A DNA stretch of 36,463 bases from assembly GCA_019247795.1 (NCBI GenBank), contig JAFBAK010000363.1:1-36463 (forward strand), read 5' to 3'. Position 1 is the first letter of the stretch. Each line of letters opens with the position of its first letter. Of this stretch, positions 18,401-26,370 are shown in pieces. Origin of the DNA: Hyphomicrobiales bacterium. Its GTDB lineage: Bacteria > Pseudomonadota > Alphaproteobacteria > Rhizobiales > Beijerinckiaceae. The notes under the pieces are model-generated. The model searched no databases, was not told where the DNA came from, and was given only the letters and a program-made list of their open reading frames with translations. A program made the position numbers and the translations under genes.

Positions 18401-19059
18401 GGCTCATCGGCGTGCGAAGTTGCCGGAGCGCTGCTTTCATCGGTTTTCGGCGGCCGCGACAATTGCTGGAGGATCGAACCGAGCTTCGACTCGATCCCGG
18501 CGATCCGCTCCCCGCGCACGGTCGGATTGTCGCGGTCGCGAGCATCGGCGAGCTCGTCGATCTTTTCGACGACTCCCGCCACCCGCTTGCCCAAGCTCTC
18601 CATCAGAGCGGCGAATTCTTTGGAACTGCGATCGTCGTCGCTGTGCTCGCTCTCCATGAAGCTGACGCGGTCGTCGAGACGGCCAAGCGCGTGGCGAATC
18701 GGCTCGAAGGCTTTTGCTGGCGCTTCGGCCACGAGCCTCTCGATATGGTTCAATCGCTTCGTCATCAGGTCGAGCGCATCACGCATGGCGCCGGCCACGC
18801 GCTCTTGCGAGGAGGCAAGCCGCTTCGATTCGTCGGCATGCCGCATCTCGCTCTTCTCGATCCAATCGGAAATCGCGTCGAGCGCCGAATTCGTCCGCAA
18901 TTCATTGCGCCGCACGTAGCGTTTTGCTTCCGCTACCGCTGCGGCGATAAGCGCCTGGGCGTCGAGATCTTCGCCGAGATCTGCATCATGCTCGGCGTCG
19001 ACGTCGCGTGGATCGTCGTGCGAGCGTGCCTGGCGGCTTCTGGTGTAGCGGCTCACCAC
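15496..19059 (-). CDS. PodJ-like polar localisation protein (coiled coil, one membrane segment, Sel1 repeats)
   Basis: The protein has about 1187 residues. A long cytoplasmic region (about 1-700) is rich in heptad-like helices with repeated KIDELAD, RLEELAQ and ERIMDRLSDLE-type segments. A proline/alanine/glycine-rich stretch follows, then a single membrane segment at about 830-853 (LLALIGLIAAFGAVGAGRLL), then a periplasmic part with about four Sel1/TPR-like repeats (about 970-1135, for example AEYELASRLYDGNGMARDP). This matches PodJ/PodJL of Caulobacter and rhizobia, which marks a cell pole and recruits polarity factors; function here is inferred. The start is ambiguous: GTG at 19059 has GAAGGG 8 bases upstream, while a TTG at 19077 also has a GAGGTGG upstream. 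The promoter region has a CtrA-like box. Confidence 0.85.
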   Translation of the reverse strand: MVSRYTRSRQARSHDDPRDVDAEHDADLGEDLDAQALIAAAVAEAKRYVRRNELRTNSALDAISDWIEKSEMRHADESKRLASSQERVAGAMRDALDLMTKRLNHIERLVAEAPAKAFEPIRHALGRLDDRVSFMESEHSDDDRSSKEFAALMESLGKRVAGVVEKIDELADARDRDNPTVRGERIAGIESKLGSILQQLSRPPKTDESSAPATSHADEPSSAPMPRPPAPPAAAPRLGVMLRSVTSSGKLDAAVEDIRRRQEELGGNPGQRTGRASGTAQASAGLAELRSELGALGVQLQRLESGRVDPQMLSELLDTTREVRRLLADPAMPQLVRSIQESVGALTQRIDDLSTKLVDREEVASLANAISEINGKLSQPPSDAVERRIDALSAKIDEVMREPLALVGQHLADLSSRLPAAGEAGASHEAIVEIRKRLEQLAAKAEAPAPREVSPAQMSVLAEIKERLDRVSTKLDQAPRGLESATLNDLRGRLEELAQSVERSAAKTPETLDRLLRQITASLQSARPSDSAPGAVQVLEHQIAALAERLGDPQSANAIHALEHSMARLADDLAETRNVAMKAAETAASDAAAQATSAMRQQRSPGDRELQATLVDMNATLERIMDRLSDLEGHAPSTVSEPRMPSVSTMPVGTAPLWADAGVSNLGSHEEPILPNHEGAPGAQAGEDVALEAAALEAARNAAERAAQQGSATAAAQAEPTPGDEPLEPGSGRPAPTSAAAAPANRPIGELILGPAGGDHASPLGDAGGSKGGALGGAKGGASSAQALIAAARRAAAQSAAGENAAPNTTGRGGTKSALSSLTFGSNLKRKPILLALIGLIAAFGAVGAGRLLFGNWTFSLDGLEPSFLHPAPQHDHSSNLSPQASSAFAKVKKALAAHAVKEDLSLPANDVTGSIAPASPVPPASTASAPSSSAPLAATAAAKPTEPGATTAMQSPAPTSEGDWLTKLKVAANSEDPVAEYELASRLYDGNGMARDPQAAAKLFQRAADQGLAPAQYRLANMYETGVGLPKDLASAKAWSEKAADRGNVKAMHNVGVFLAQGVQGKPDYATAVTWFRKAAERNVRDSQFNLGILMARGLGTPRDFKGSYVWFALAARDGDADSAAKRDEVAQRLTNAELDQAKASVANFKPIEADHAANEVDVKDIKWDRIPPASGEADAGKTNKL
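16715..16755. repeat. Short alternating CCTTGG/CCAAGG repeat inside the PodJ-like gene
   Basis: Three copies of a GCCCCCC core alternate between CTTGG and CAAGG endings, giving small palindromes (CCTTGG with CCAAGG). The repeat encodes a low-complexity Gly/Ala/Lys linker (GGALGGAKGGA) just before the transmembrane part of the protein. This is slippage-prone sequence and probably varies in length between strains. Confidence 0.6.
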
Positions 19060-19169
19060 GGCTCGAACCCTTCCCAATTCGCGCTGCCCACCTCATGTAG
19101 AGAACGCGTCACGCAAATATCGACGTCCGGCGCAGCTGCGGTTCCAAGCGGGAATTTCTCCATCCATGG

Positions 19170-19195
19170 TAAACAGCGCGTTAATTTGCGTTGAG
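19170..19195. promoter_or_regulatory. Candidate CtrA-type boxes between the PodJ-like and acyl-CoA dehydrogenase genes
   Basis: TAAA (19170-19173), seven bases, then TTAA (19181-19184) matches the alphaproteobacterial CtrA consensus TTAA-N7-TTAA at seven of eight positions. An overlapping TTAA-N7-TGAG follows (19181-19195). The site is about 110 bp upstream of the PodJ-like start on that gene's strand. A GANTC methylation site (GAATC, 19294-19298) is also in the same gap. PodJ is cell-cycle controlled in Caulobacter, so the site is plausible, but short motifs like this also occur by chance. Confidence 0.4.
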
Positions 19196-19259
19196 ACTTG
19201 TTAATTTTGTCGCCGGGTGGCTAGGAAATAACTGCGCGGCTCAGTCGATCCGCGCGGGA

Positions 19260-19288
19260 TTGAAAATGGTTCATATATAAACTATCTC
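19260..19288 (+). promoter_or_regulatory. Candidate sigma-70 type promoter for the acyl-CoA dehydrogenase gene
   Basis: TTGAAA at 19260-19265 is followed after 17 bases by TATCTC at 19283-19288, which would start transcription about 25 bases before the ATG at 19320. The spacer is unusually AT-rich (CATATATAAAC). This is pattern matching only. Confidence 0.35.
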
Positions 19289-19319
19289 GGAATGAATCGG
19301 CGGCTGCGGGAGAGGCGGG

Positions 19320-21116
19320 ATGCCCGGCTATAAAGCTCCAATCGAGGACACGCTTTTCCTTCTGCGTGACGTTCTCGGTTACGAGCGGCTCGGCAACCTT
19401 GCGGGTTTCGCGGAGGCGCCCCTCGATGTCGTGGAAGCCATTCTCGGCGAGGCGGCCAAGCTTGCCGAGGAGGTTTTCCAGCCCCTCAACCGGATCGGCG
19501 ATCTCGAAGGCTGCACGCGACATCAGGATGGCCGGGTGACGACGCCGAAAGGCTTCAAGCCGGCTTACGACGCTTTCCGTCAGGGCGGCTGGATCGGGCT
19601 TTCGGCGCCCGCGGCCTATGGGGGCCAAGGCTTGCCGATGACGCTCACCTCGGTTCTCGGTGAATATCTGTCGGCGGCCAATCTTGCGCTTTCCATGTAT
19701 CCCGGCCTCACGCAAGGCGCGATCGCGGCGATTCTCGCCCATGGGTCGGACGAGCAGAAATCCACGTTCTTGCCAAAGATGATCGCCGGTGAATGGTCCG
19801 GGACGATGAATCTCACCGAGCCTCAATGCGGGACGGATCTCGGCCTCATCAAGACACGCGCCGCTCCCAATGAAGACGGGTCCTACGCGATCACCGGCAC
19901 GAAGATTTTCATCTCGTCGGGCGAGCACGATCTCACCGAGAACATCATCCACCTCGTGCTCGCGCGCATCGAGGGCGCCCCGCAAGGCACGAAAGGCATC
20001 TCACTTTTCATTGTGCCGAAGCGCCGCGTGAAGGAGGACGGCTCGCTCGGGGAACCGAACGGCGTGTCCTGCGGCTCGATCGAGCACAAGATGGGGATTC
20101 ACGGCAATGCCACATGCGTGATGAATTATGACGGCGCGATAGGCTTCCTCGTCGGCGAGGCGAACCGAGGGCTCAACGCCATGTTCGTGATGATGAACGA
20201 GGCGCGCCTTGCGGTCGGCGTGCAAGGGCTGGCGCAATCGGAGGCCGCCTACCAGAATGCCGCGGCTTACGCAAAAGAGCGGCTGCAAGGGCGCGCTTTG
20301 AGCGGGCCGAAGCAACCCACCAAACCGGCCGATCCCATCATCGTGCATCCGGATATCCGGCGCCTGCTGATGTCGATGCGCGCCTTCAACGAAGGGGCGC
20401 GCGCTCTCGTGCTCTGGACGGCAATGAAGGCCGACGTCTCGCATCGCTCCGACAACGATGCCGATCGCCGAGCCGCGTTGGATCATCTCGGCCTGATGAC
20501 GCCGATCGTGAAAGGGGTGCTCACCGACACGGGCTTCGAGAACACGGTGAAGGCGCAGCAGGTTTTCGGCGGCCATGGCTACATCGCCGAATGGGGGATG
20601 GAGCAATTCGTCCGCGACGCGCGCATTGCGATGCTCTACGAAGGCGCGAACGGCATTCAGGCGATGGATCTCGTGGGACGAAAGCTCGGCAAGGACGGCG
20701 GACGCGCCGCGCTCGCCTTCTTCAACGAGGTGACGAGCTTCATCAAGGAGAGCGGTGCCGACGAGAGCCTTGCGGGTTTCGTGAAGCCGGTCGAGAGGGC
20801 GCTCGGTCATCTGCAGCAGGCGACGATGTGGTTCATGCAGAACGCGCTTGCAAGGCCCGATCATGCGGGCGCCGGCGCCACCGACTACATGCACATGTTC
20901 GGCCTTGTCGCACTCGCCTATATGTGGGCGAGGATCGTCAAGGCGGCACAAACGAAGCTGACGGCCGGTGATGATGGCGAAACCGCGCGCATGGAAGGAA
21001 AGATCGCCACCGCGAGGTTTTTCATGCAACGCATGCTACCCGAGACGGGAGCTCAGCTTGCGCGCATCACCTCCGGCGCGGACAGCGTGATGGCGCTCGC
21101 GGCGGAAGCGTTCTAG
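19320..21116 (+). CDS. Acyl-CoA dehydrogenase with C-terminal extension (DmdC-like)
   Basis: This 598-residue flavoenzyme is longer than classic 380-residue acyl-CoA dehydrogenases and matches the long family that includes 3-methylmercaptopropionyl-CoA dehydrogenase. It shows the N-terminal extension (YKAPIEDTLFLLRDVLGYE), the FAD-binding MNLTEPQCGTDLG block, the QVFGGHGYIAEWGMEQ motif and the catalytic base Glu441 in MLYEGANGIQ, plus a C-terminal helical domain of about 130 residues. It should oxidise an acyl-CoA to the 2-enoyl-CoA, passing electrons to ETF. True DMSP-pathway activity is not implied; many members act on ordinary acyl-CoAs. The ATG follows a GGGAGAGGCGGG sequence. It is the first gene of a plus-strand acyl-CoA oxidation cluster. 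Confidence 0.93.
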   Translation: MPGYKAPIEDTLFLLRDVLGYERLGNLAGFAEAPLDVVEAILGEAAKLAEEVFQPLNRIGDLEGCTRHQDGRVTTPKGFKPAYDAFRQGGWIGLSAPAAYGGQGLPMTLTSVLGEYLSAANLALSMYPGLTQGAIAAILAHGSDEQKSTFLPKMIAGEWSGTMNLTEPQCGTDLGLIKTRAAPNEDGSYAITGTKIFISSGEHDLTENIIHLVLARIEGAPQGTKGISLFIVPKRRVKEDGSLGEPNGVSCGSIEHKMGIHGNATCVMNYDGAIGFLVGEANRGLNAMFVMMNEARLAVGVQGLAQSEAAYQNAAAYAKERLQGRALSGPKQPTKPADPIIVHPDIRRLLMSMRAFNEGARALVLWTAMKADVSHRSDNDADRRAALDHLGLMTPIVKGVLTDTGFENTVKAQQVFGGHGYIAEWGMEQFVRDARIAMLYEGANGIQAMDLVGRKLGKDGGRAALAFFNEVTSFIKESGADESLAGFVKPVERALGHLQQATMWFMQNALARPDHAGAGATDYMHMFGLVALAYMWARIVKAAQTKLTAGDDGETARMEGKIATARFFMQRMLPETGAQLARITSGADSVMALAAEAF

Positions 21117-21275
21117 CGCGCGGCGACGGGCCATCAGGGTTCGGCACCGCCCTTTCGCTTTCGGCATGACGAGGCTGAATGAAGAGGCGGCGACGGCGTT
21201 CACGTATCGGGCCGCAGGGGTCGCGCGATCACACTCGCACCAGAGCCGCGAGGTCGCGGAAAAAAGGAGTTTCGC

Positions 21276-22484
21276 ATGTCCGAGGCCTTCATCTACGATC
21301 ATGTCCGTACACCGCGAGGCCGCGGCAAGCCGGACGGCGCGCTGCATGAGGTCACCTCGCTCGCGCTCGCGACCCATGCCTTGCGCGAGATCCAACGGCG
21401 CAACCACCTCGACACCAAGCTCGTGGAGGATGTCATCCTCGGTTGCGTCGACCCCGTAGGGGAGGCTGGCGGCAATATTGCGCGCAGCGCCGCGCTGTGC
21501 GCGGATTATGGTGAAAAGGCTCCCGGCGTGCAGATCAACCGCTTCTGCGCCTCGGGTCTCGATGCGGTGAATTTCGCCGCGGCTCAGATCATGGCCGGGC
21601 AGCACGAGTTGACGGTCGGCGGCGGCGTCGAGTCCATGAGCCGTGTCGGCATCGGCGCCTCGGGCGGCGCCTGGCCGGTCGATCCCGCGATTGCGATCAA
21701 ATCCTATTTCATGCCTCAAGGCGTTTCGGCGGATCTGATCGCGACGAAATACGGTTTCTCGCGTGACAACGTCGACGCCTACGCGGTCGAGAGCCAAAAG
21801 CGGGCCGCGAAAGCCTGGGACGAGGGCCGCTTCGCGAAATCCGTCGTGCCGGTGAAGGATATGAACGGCATCACGCTTCTTGCGAAGGATGAGCATATGC
21901 GACCGCAAACCAATATGCAGTCGCTCGCGGCTCTCAAGCCGTCCTTCGCGATGATGGGCGAGATGGGCGGTTTCGACGCGGTCGGTGTCGCGGCCCATCC
22001 CGAGATCGAGACCATCGACCATGTCCACCATGCCGGCAATTCGTCCGGCATCGTCGACGGCGCGGCCGCCGTGCTGATCGGATCAAAAGCGGCCGGTGTC
22101 GCCGCAGGCCTCAAGCCGAGGGCGAAAATCAGGGCTTTCACCACCATCGGTTCCGATCCGGCATTGATGCTGACCGGGCCGGTCGATGTGACGAAAAAGC
22201 TTTTCGCTCGCGCCAAGATGTCGAAGGACAACATCGATCTTTTCGAGCTCAACGAAGCTTTCGCCTCGGTGGTGTTGCGTTACAGCCAAGCCTTCGACAT
22301 CGATCCTGAGAAGCTCAACGTGAATGGTGGCGCCATCGCCATGGGCCACCCGCTGGGCGCTACCGGCGCAATGATACTCGGCACCGTGCTCGACGAACTC
22401 GAGCGAACCGGCAAGGAGACGGCGCTCGTCACGCTTTGCATCGGTGCCGGCATGGGCACGGCGACGATCATCGAGAGGGTGTAA
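21276..22484 (+). CDS. Acetyl-CoA C-acyltransferase (thiolase)
   Basis: This 402-residue protein is a standard-length thiolase with all catalytic residues: nucleophile Cys91 ([11 protein letters not shown]), His358 in [15 protein letters not shown], and Cys388 in LCIGAGMG. The dipeptide NEAF in the ELNEAFASV block is also conserved. It should cleave 3-ketoacyl-CoA to acetyl-CoA and a shortened acyl-CoA, the last step of beta-oxidation. An AAGGAG ribosome site precedes the ATG by about 6 bases. It sits 159 bp after the acyl-CoA dehydrogenase and upstream of the cupin and FadJ-type genes, which fits the degradative direction. Biosynthetic acetoacetyl-CoA thiolase is less likely given these neighbours. 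Confidence 0.95.
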   Translation: MSEAFIYDHVRTPRGRGKPDGALHEVTSLALATHALREIQRRNHLDTKLVEDVILGCVDPVGEAGGNIARSAALCADYGEKAPGVQINRFCASGLDAVNFAAAQIMAGQHELTVGGGVESMSRVGIGASGGAWPVDPAIAIKSYFMPQGVSADLIATKYGFSRDNVDAYAVESQKRAAKAWDEGRFAKSVVPVKDMNGITLLAKDEHMRPQTNMQSLAALKPSFAMMGEMGGFDAVGVAAHPEIETIDHVHHAGNSSGIVDGAAAVLIGSKAAGVAAGLKPRAKIRAFTTIGSDPALMLTGPVDVTKKLFARAKMSKDNIDLFELNEAFASVVLRYSQAFDIDPEKLNVNGGAIAMGHPLGATGAMILGTVLDELERTGKETALVTLCIGAGMGTATIIERV

Positions 22485-22566
22485 GCGGTCAGTCGAGCGC
22501 GTCGCTCTATGGAGCCCCAGGGCAACACGTCGAAGCTCGCGATCGAGTGGCCGAAGGAGGAAGATC

Positions 22567-23034
22567 ATGCCGAAGATTGATATCGCGAAGATCGCGGAAG
22601 TGAGCGGCAGCTTCTATCCCGCGAATCTCGGCGATCCTTGCCTCGGGCGCCATTGGAAGCGGCTCGGCGACGCGGCAGGTCTTACTCAGTTCGGCGCCAA
22701 CCTCGTTCGAGTCGAGCCCGGCGCCTGGTCTTCGCTCCGGCATTGGCACGAGGAGGAGGACGAATTCCTGATCATGGTTTCGGGGGAGCTCGTCCTCGTC
22801 GAGGATGAAGGAGAAACCGTGATGCGCTCAGGCGATTGCGCCGGATTTCCGGTGAAGTCCGGCAACGGGCATCATCTCGTCAATCGATCGCGCCAAGACG
22901 GCATCTTCCTTGTCGTGGGGACGCGTGGCGCAAGGGAGCGCTGCCACTATCCGGACGCCGACCTTCTTTTCGTGGAGGATGAGAAGGGTGCAAGATACAC
23001 GACGAGGTCAGGTGAGCTTCTTCTCTCGCTTTGA
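22567..23034 (+). CDS. Cupin domain protein
   Basis: This 155-residue single-domain cupin has the first cupin motif with His59, His61 and Glu66 (HWHEEEDEFLIMVSG) and the second motif with His102 (GDCAGFPVKSGNGHHLVNRS), so metal binding is likely. The family is widespread in proteobacteria and often annotated as transcription-regulator-like, but no helix-turn-helix is present here and its substrate is unknown. The ATG at 22567 has a strong AAGGAGGA ribosome site, so an upstream extension is rejected. It sits between the thiolase (82 bp) and the FadJ-type gene (54 bp) on the same strand, which suggests a part in the same pathway, perhaps as an isomerase or regulator of acyl-CoA flux. Confidence 0.88.
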   Translation: MPKIDIAKIAEVSGSFYPANLGDPCLGRHWKRLGDAAGLTQFGANLVRVEPGAWSSLRHWHEEEDEFLIMVSGELVLVEDEGETVMRSGDCAGFPVKSGNGHHLVNRSRQDGIFLVVGTRGARERCHYPDADLLFVEDEKGARYTTRSGELLLSL

Positions 23035-23088
23035 TCGGGCCGTGCGCGTCCGATAGCTCATCCATCCTTTCAACTCATCGAGGCAGTC

Positions 23089-25302
23089 ATGAACCTCACC
23101 AATTTCCGCTTCGAGACGGATGATCAGGGCATTGCGGTCGCGACCTGGGACATGCCAGGTCGGTCGATGAACGTCATCACGACCGAAGTCGGCGAGGAGC
23201 TGTTGCGGATCGTGGAGGAGGTTGCGGCGAACAGCGCCATAAAGGGCTGCGTGATCGCTTCAGGCAAGGAGAGTTTCTCGGGAGGCGCCGATCTCTCCAT
23301 GCTCGAGAATTTCGGCAAGGAATTTTCGAAGCTCCGCAAGAGCAGCGGGGAAGAAGAGGCGGCAATCTTTTTCTTCGAGAAAACACGCTCCCTCTCGCTC
23401 CTTTACCGGCGCCTTGAAACTTGCGGAAAGCCAATCGCCGTTGCCATCCATGGCACCTGCCTCGGCGGCGCCTTCGAGCTCGCGCTTGCCTGCCATTTTC
23501 GCGTGATGGCGGATGACGACAAGACGCGCGTCGGTGTGCCGGAGATCAAGGTCGGTTTGTTTCCGGGCGCGGGAGGAACGCAGCGCATCGCGCGCCTCAT
23601 GCCGACAGGAGATGCTCTGCAGATGATGTTCAAGGGCGAGCAGATCCGCCCCCAGGCCGCAAAGGGAATGGGCCTCGTGCACGCGCTCGCGAAGCGCGAG
23701 GAGGTGCTGATCGCCGCGAAGAAATGGATCGCCGACGGGGGCAAGGGCGTGCAGCCCTGGGACCAGCCGAATTTCCGTCTTCCCTCGGGCAAGGTGTTCT
23801 CGCCCGCCGGCATGCAGATCTGGCCGCCCGCCAATGCCATCTACCGGCGTGAGACGAACGACAACTACCCCGCTGCGAAGGCCTTGCTCAGTGCCGTCTT
23901 CGAGGGGCTGCAGCTTCCGATGGATTTGGCGCTCAAGGTCGAGAGCCGCTACTTCGCGCATATCCTTCGCTCGAAGGAAGCCGCCGCGATGATCCGCACG
24001 CTCTTCCTTTCGATGGGGGAATTGAACAAGGGCGCGAGACGCCCGCCAGGAGTTCCACCGACGTCGTTGAAGAAGATCGGTGTGGTCGGGGCGGGCTTCA
24101 TGGGAGCCGGCATTGCCTATGTGAGCGCGCTCGCCGGGCTTGAGGTGGTGCTTCTCGACCGGACGATCGAGGAGGCCGAGAAGGGGAAGGCGCATTCGCA
24201 CAAGCTCATGTCGGACCAGGTGATGAAGGGGCGCGCCAAGACGGCCGACCGCGATGCCTTGCTGAAGCGCATCGCGCCGAGCGCGGATTACGCGGCGCTT
24301 GCCGGCTGCGACCTCATCATCGAGGCCGTTTTCGAGGATCCGAAGGTGAAGGCGCAGGTGATCGGCAAGATCTCCTCCACTATCGGCAAGGATTGCATTC
24401 TTGCTTCGAACACCTCGACCTTGCCCATCTCAGGCCTCGCCAAGGACGCGGCGCGGCCGCAGGAATTCATAGGCATCCACTTCTTTTCGCCCGTCGAGCG
24501 CATGCTGCTCGTCGAGGTCATCATGGGGACGAAGACGGGCGACAAGGCCTTGGCGACGGCGCTCGACTATGTGCGCCTCATCAGGAAAACGCCGATCGTG
24601 GTCAATGACGCGCGCGGCTTTTACGCCAATCGCTGCGTCGGCGCTTATATTCGCGAAGGCCACCTCATGCTGATGGAGGGCGTGCCCGCGGCCATGATCG
24701 AGAATCTCGGCAAGATGGCCGGCATGCCAGTGGGTCCGCTTTCGCTCAACGATGAGGTGGCGGTCGATCTCGCCTGGAAGATCGTGAAGGCGACGAAAGC
24801 GGTCGATCCGAAGGCAATCGATCCGGTGCAGGAAAAGCTTCTCTCCACGATGGTCGAGACGCATGGACGCCTCGGACGCAAGAACGGCAAGGGATTTTAC
24901 GACTACCCGGAGAAGGGCCAAGGACGAAAAAAGCTCTGGCCGGGCCTCAAGGAGGTCCAGCCTGTGCATCTCGATGCCGACGCGGTCGACAAGGACGAGC
25001 TCAAGCAACGCTTCCTCGTCACCCAGGCGCTCGAAGCGGCGCGGACGATGGTAGAGGGTGTGATCACCGATCCACGCGAGGCCGATGTCGGCTCGATCCT
25101 GGGTTTCGGCTTCGCACCCTTCACGGGCGGCACGATCTCCTACATCGACGGAATGGGCACGAAGCGCTTCGTCGAGCTCGCCGACAGGCTCGAGAAGAAG
25201 CATGGCCCTCGATTTGCTGCGCCGACGATTTTGCGAGACATGGCGTCGAAGGGTGAAAGCTTCTATGGACGCTTCACCGCGATTCCGAACAAGGCTGCCT
25301 GA
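23089..25302 (+). CDS. fadJ: Bifunctional enoyl-CoA hydratase / 3-hydroxyacyl-CoA dehydrogenase (FadJ type)
   Basis: This 737-residue fusion has an N-terminal crotonase domain (about 1-200) with the two acid residues expected for hydratase activity, Glu130 (GGAFELALAC) and Glu152 (VPEIKVGLFPGAGGT), and a C-terminal 3-hydroxyacyl-CoA dehydrogenase. The dehydrogenase has the NAD motif GAGFMG at 334-339 and catalytic His464 (GIHFFSPVERM). Together they convert 2-enoyl-CoA to 3-ketoacyl-CoA with NAD. Length and domain order match FadB/FadJ alpha subunits; the thiolase just upstream would be its partner. A GAGGC ribosome site precedes the ATG. The stop is 3 bp before the next start, so the isomerase-like gene is co-translated. 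Confidence 0.95.
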   Translation: MNLTNFRFETDDQGIAVATWDMPGRSMNVITTEVGEELLRIVEEVAANSAIKGCVIASGKESFSGGADLSMLENFGKEFSKLRKSSGEEEAAIFFFEKTRSLSLLYRRLETCGKPIAVAIHGTCLGGAFELALACHFRVMADDDKTRVGVPEIKVGLFPGAGGTQRIARLMPTGDALQMMFKGEQIRPQAAKGMGLVHALAKREEVLIAAKKWIADGGKGVQPWDQPNFRLPSGKVFSPAGMQIWPPANAIYRRETNDNYPAAKALLSAVFEGLQLPMDLALKVESRYFAHILRSKEAAAMIRTLFLSMGELNKGARRPPGVPPTSLKKIGVVGAGFMGAGIAYVSALAGLEVVLLDRTIEEAEKGKAHSHKLMSDQVMKGRAKTADRDALLKRIAPSADYAALAGCDLIIEAVFEDPKVKAQVIGKISSTIGKDCILASNTSTLPISGLAKDAARPQEFIGIHFFSPVERMLLVEVIMGTKTGDKALATALDYVRLIRKTPIVVNDARGFYANRCVGAYIREGHLMLMEGVPAAMIENLGKMAGMPVGPLSLNDEVAVDLAWKIVKATKAVDPKAIDPVQEKLLSTMVETHGRLGRKNGKGFYDYPEKGQGRKKLWPGLKEVQPVHLDADAVDKDELKQRFLVTQALEAARTMVEGVITDPREADVGSILGFGFAPFTGGTISYIDGMGTKRFVELADRLEKKHGPRFAAPTILRDMASKGESFYGRFTAIPNKAA

Positions 25303-25305
25303 CCG

Positions 25306-25932
25306 ATGCCCAAGATCGATTATTGGTTTACGCTCGTCTCGCCCTGGGCCTTCATCGGCCATGATGTGTTCATGACGCTCGCAAAAGCCCATGACGCTTC
25401 CATCAGCTACAAACCGGTGGTGCTTGGCGAGGTGTTCAAGGCGACGGGCGGACTGCCCCTTCCGCAGCGTCCGCCGGCCCGCCAGCGCTACCGCATGCTC
25501 GAGCTGCAGCGCTGGCGCGAGCTGCGCGGCATCCCGCTGAAGCTCAAGCCGAAGCACTGGCCCTTCGATCCGGCGCTCGCCGATCGCTGCGTCGTCGCAA
25601 TCACCGAAGCGGGCGGGGACCCATCCGGCTTCATGCGCGCCGTTTGGGAGGCCTCTTGGATACGCGAGGAGGATTGCGCGAAAGAGGCGACGCTCGCCGA
25701 GCTCTTGAAGCGCACCGGGCATGATGCCAAGGACGTGCTTGCTGCCGCGAAGACGGAAGAGATCGGCAAGGTCTACGCTGCGCGCGCCCCCGAGGCGATC
25801 GCCGCCGGCGTCTTCGGCTCGCCCTGCTATGTGCTGAATGGGGAGGTCTTCTGGGGCCAGGACCGGCTCGACCTTCTCGAGCGCGCACTCGCGACGAAGC
25901 GGGAGGCGTATCCGGTCGATGCGGTGAGTTGA
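25306..25932 (+). CDS. 2-hydroxychromene-2-carboxylate isomerase family protein (DsbA/GST-kappa fold)
   Basis: This 208-residue protein belongs to the HCCA isomerase / GST kappa group. It has the N-terminal thioredoxin-like strand with Ser12 (LVSPWAF) in place of the DsbA CXXC motif, a helical insertion (RPPARQRYRMLELQRWRE), and the C-terminal cis-proline segment FGSPCYVLNGEVFWGQDRLD. In naphthalene degradation the family isomerises 2-hydroxychromene-2-carboxylate using glutathione. Here, tightly coupled to a beta-oxidation gene, it may act on another glutathione-linked or aromatic-ring substrate. Its stop is followed by the tandem repeat block, so it is the last gene of the plus-strand cluster. 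Family call is confident, substrate is not. Confidence 0.88.
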   Translation: MPKIDYWFTLVSPWAFIGHDVFMTLAKAHDASISYKPVVLGEVFKATGGLPLPQRPPARQRYRMLELQRWRELRGIPLKLKPKHWPFDPALADRCVVAITEAGGDPSGFMRAVWEASWIREEDCAKEATLAELLKRTGHDAKDVLAAAKTEEIGKVYAARAPEAIAAGVFGSPCYVLNGEVFWGQDRLDLLERALATKREAYPVDAVS

Positions 25933-25970
25933 GGAACACACTCGCCGTGAAATTCTGATCTCACAGGTCG
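25933..25970. other. Short spacer before the tandem repeats
   Basis: These bases after the isomerase-like stop hold no recognisable feature. The remainder of the 438-bp gap to the next gene is taken up by the repeats described separately. Confidence 0.4.
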
Positions 25971-26369
25971 TGTCACCCCCGACGAGGCTCGCAAGGCGAG
26001 CCTCGGGAAGGGGGTCCAGGAAGCGATGGGGTTGCGGTTTCCCTTCCCCTCGCGCGCCTTCGTCGCGCTTGGCCGGAATGACAAGAGCCTTTTCCCACCA
26101 TCGTGTCACCCCCGGCGAGGCTCGCAAGGCGAGCCTCGGGAAGGGGGTCCAGGAAGCGGTGGGGTTATGGTTCCCTTCCCCTCGCGCGCCTTCGGCGCGC
26201 TTGGCCGGGAATGACAAGAGCCTTCGCCCACCATCGTGTCACCCCCGGCGAGGCTCGCAAGGCGAGCCTCGGGAAGGGGGTCCAGGAAGCGATGGGGGTT
26301 GTGGTTTCCCTTTTCCTCGCTCGCCTTCGTCGCGCTCGGCCGGGAATGACAAGAGCCTTTTCCTCCCCC
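25971..26369. repeat. Three tandem copies of a 133-bp palindromic repeat
   Basis: Units start at 25971, 26104 and 26237 with an exact spacing of 133 bp and differ by few substitutions and single-base indels. Each unit holds two hairpins: a 10-bp perfect stem CGAGGCTCGC-AAG-GCGAGCCTCG near its start (25983-26005 in unit 1), flanked by CCCC and GGGG runs that can extend it, and a GCGCGCC-TTC-GGCGCGC-type stem later (perfect in unit 2, imperfect in units 1 and 3). The block fills the gap between two convergent operons and ends 1 bp before the stop codon of the binding-protein gene. It probably works as a two-way terminator or RNA stabiliser and resembles REP/BIME-like elements. Reading frames through it are artefacts of the repeat. 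Confidence 0.92.
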
Positions 26370-26370
26370 C

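Noticed and set aside
24430-26217. 595-residue minus-strand open frame across the FadJ-type gene and the repeats
   Set aside because: It is the antisense shadow of a clear plus-strand gene in GC-rich DNA and has no recognisable domain.
25971-26369. CRISPR array
   Set aside because: The 133-bp units are contiguous with no unique spacers, and no cas gene is near.
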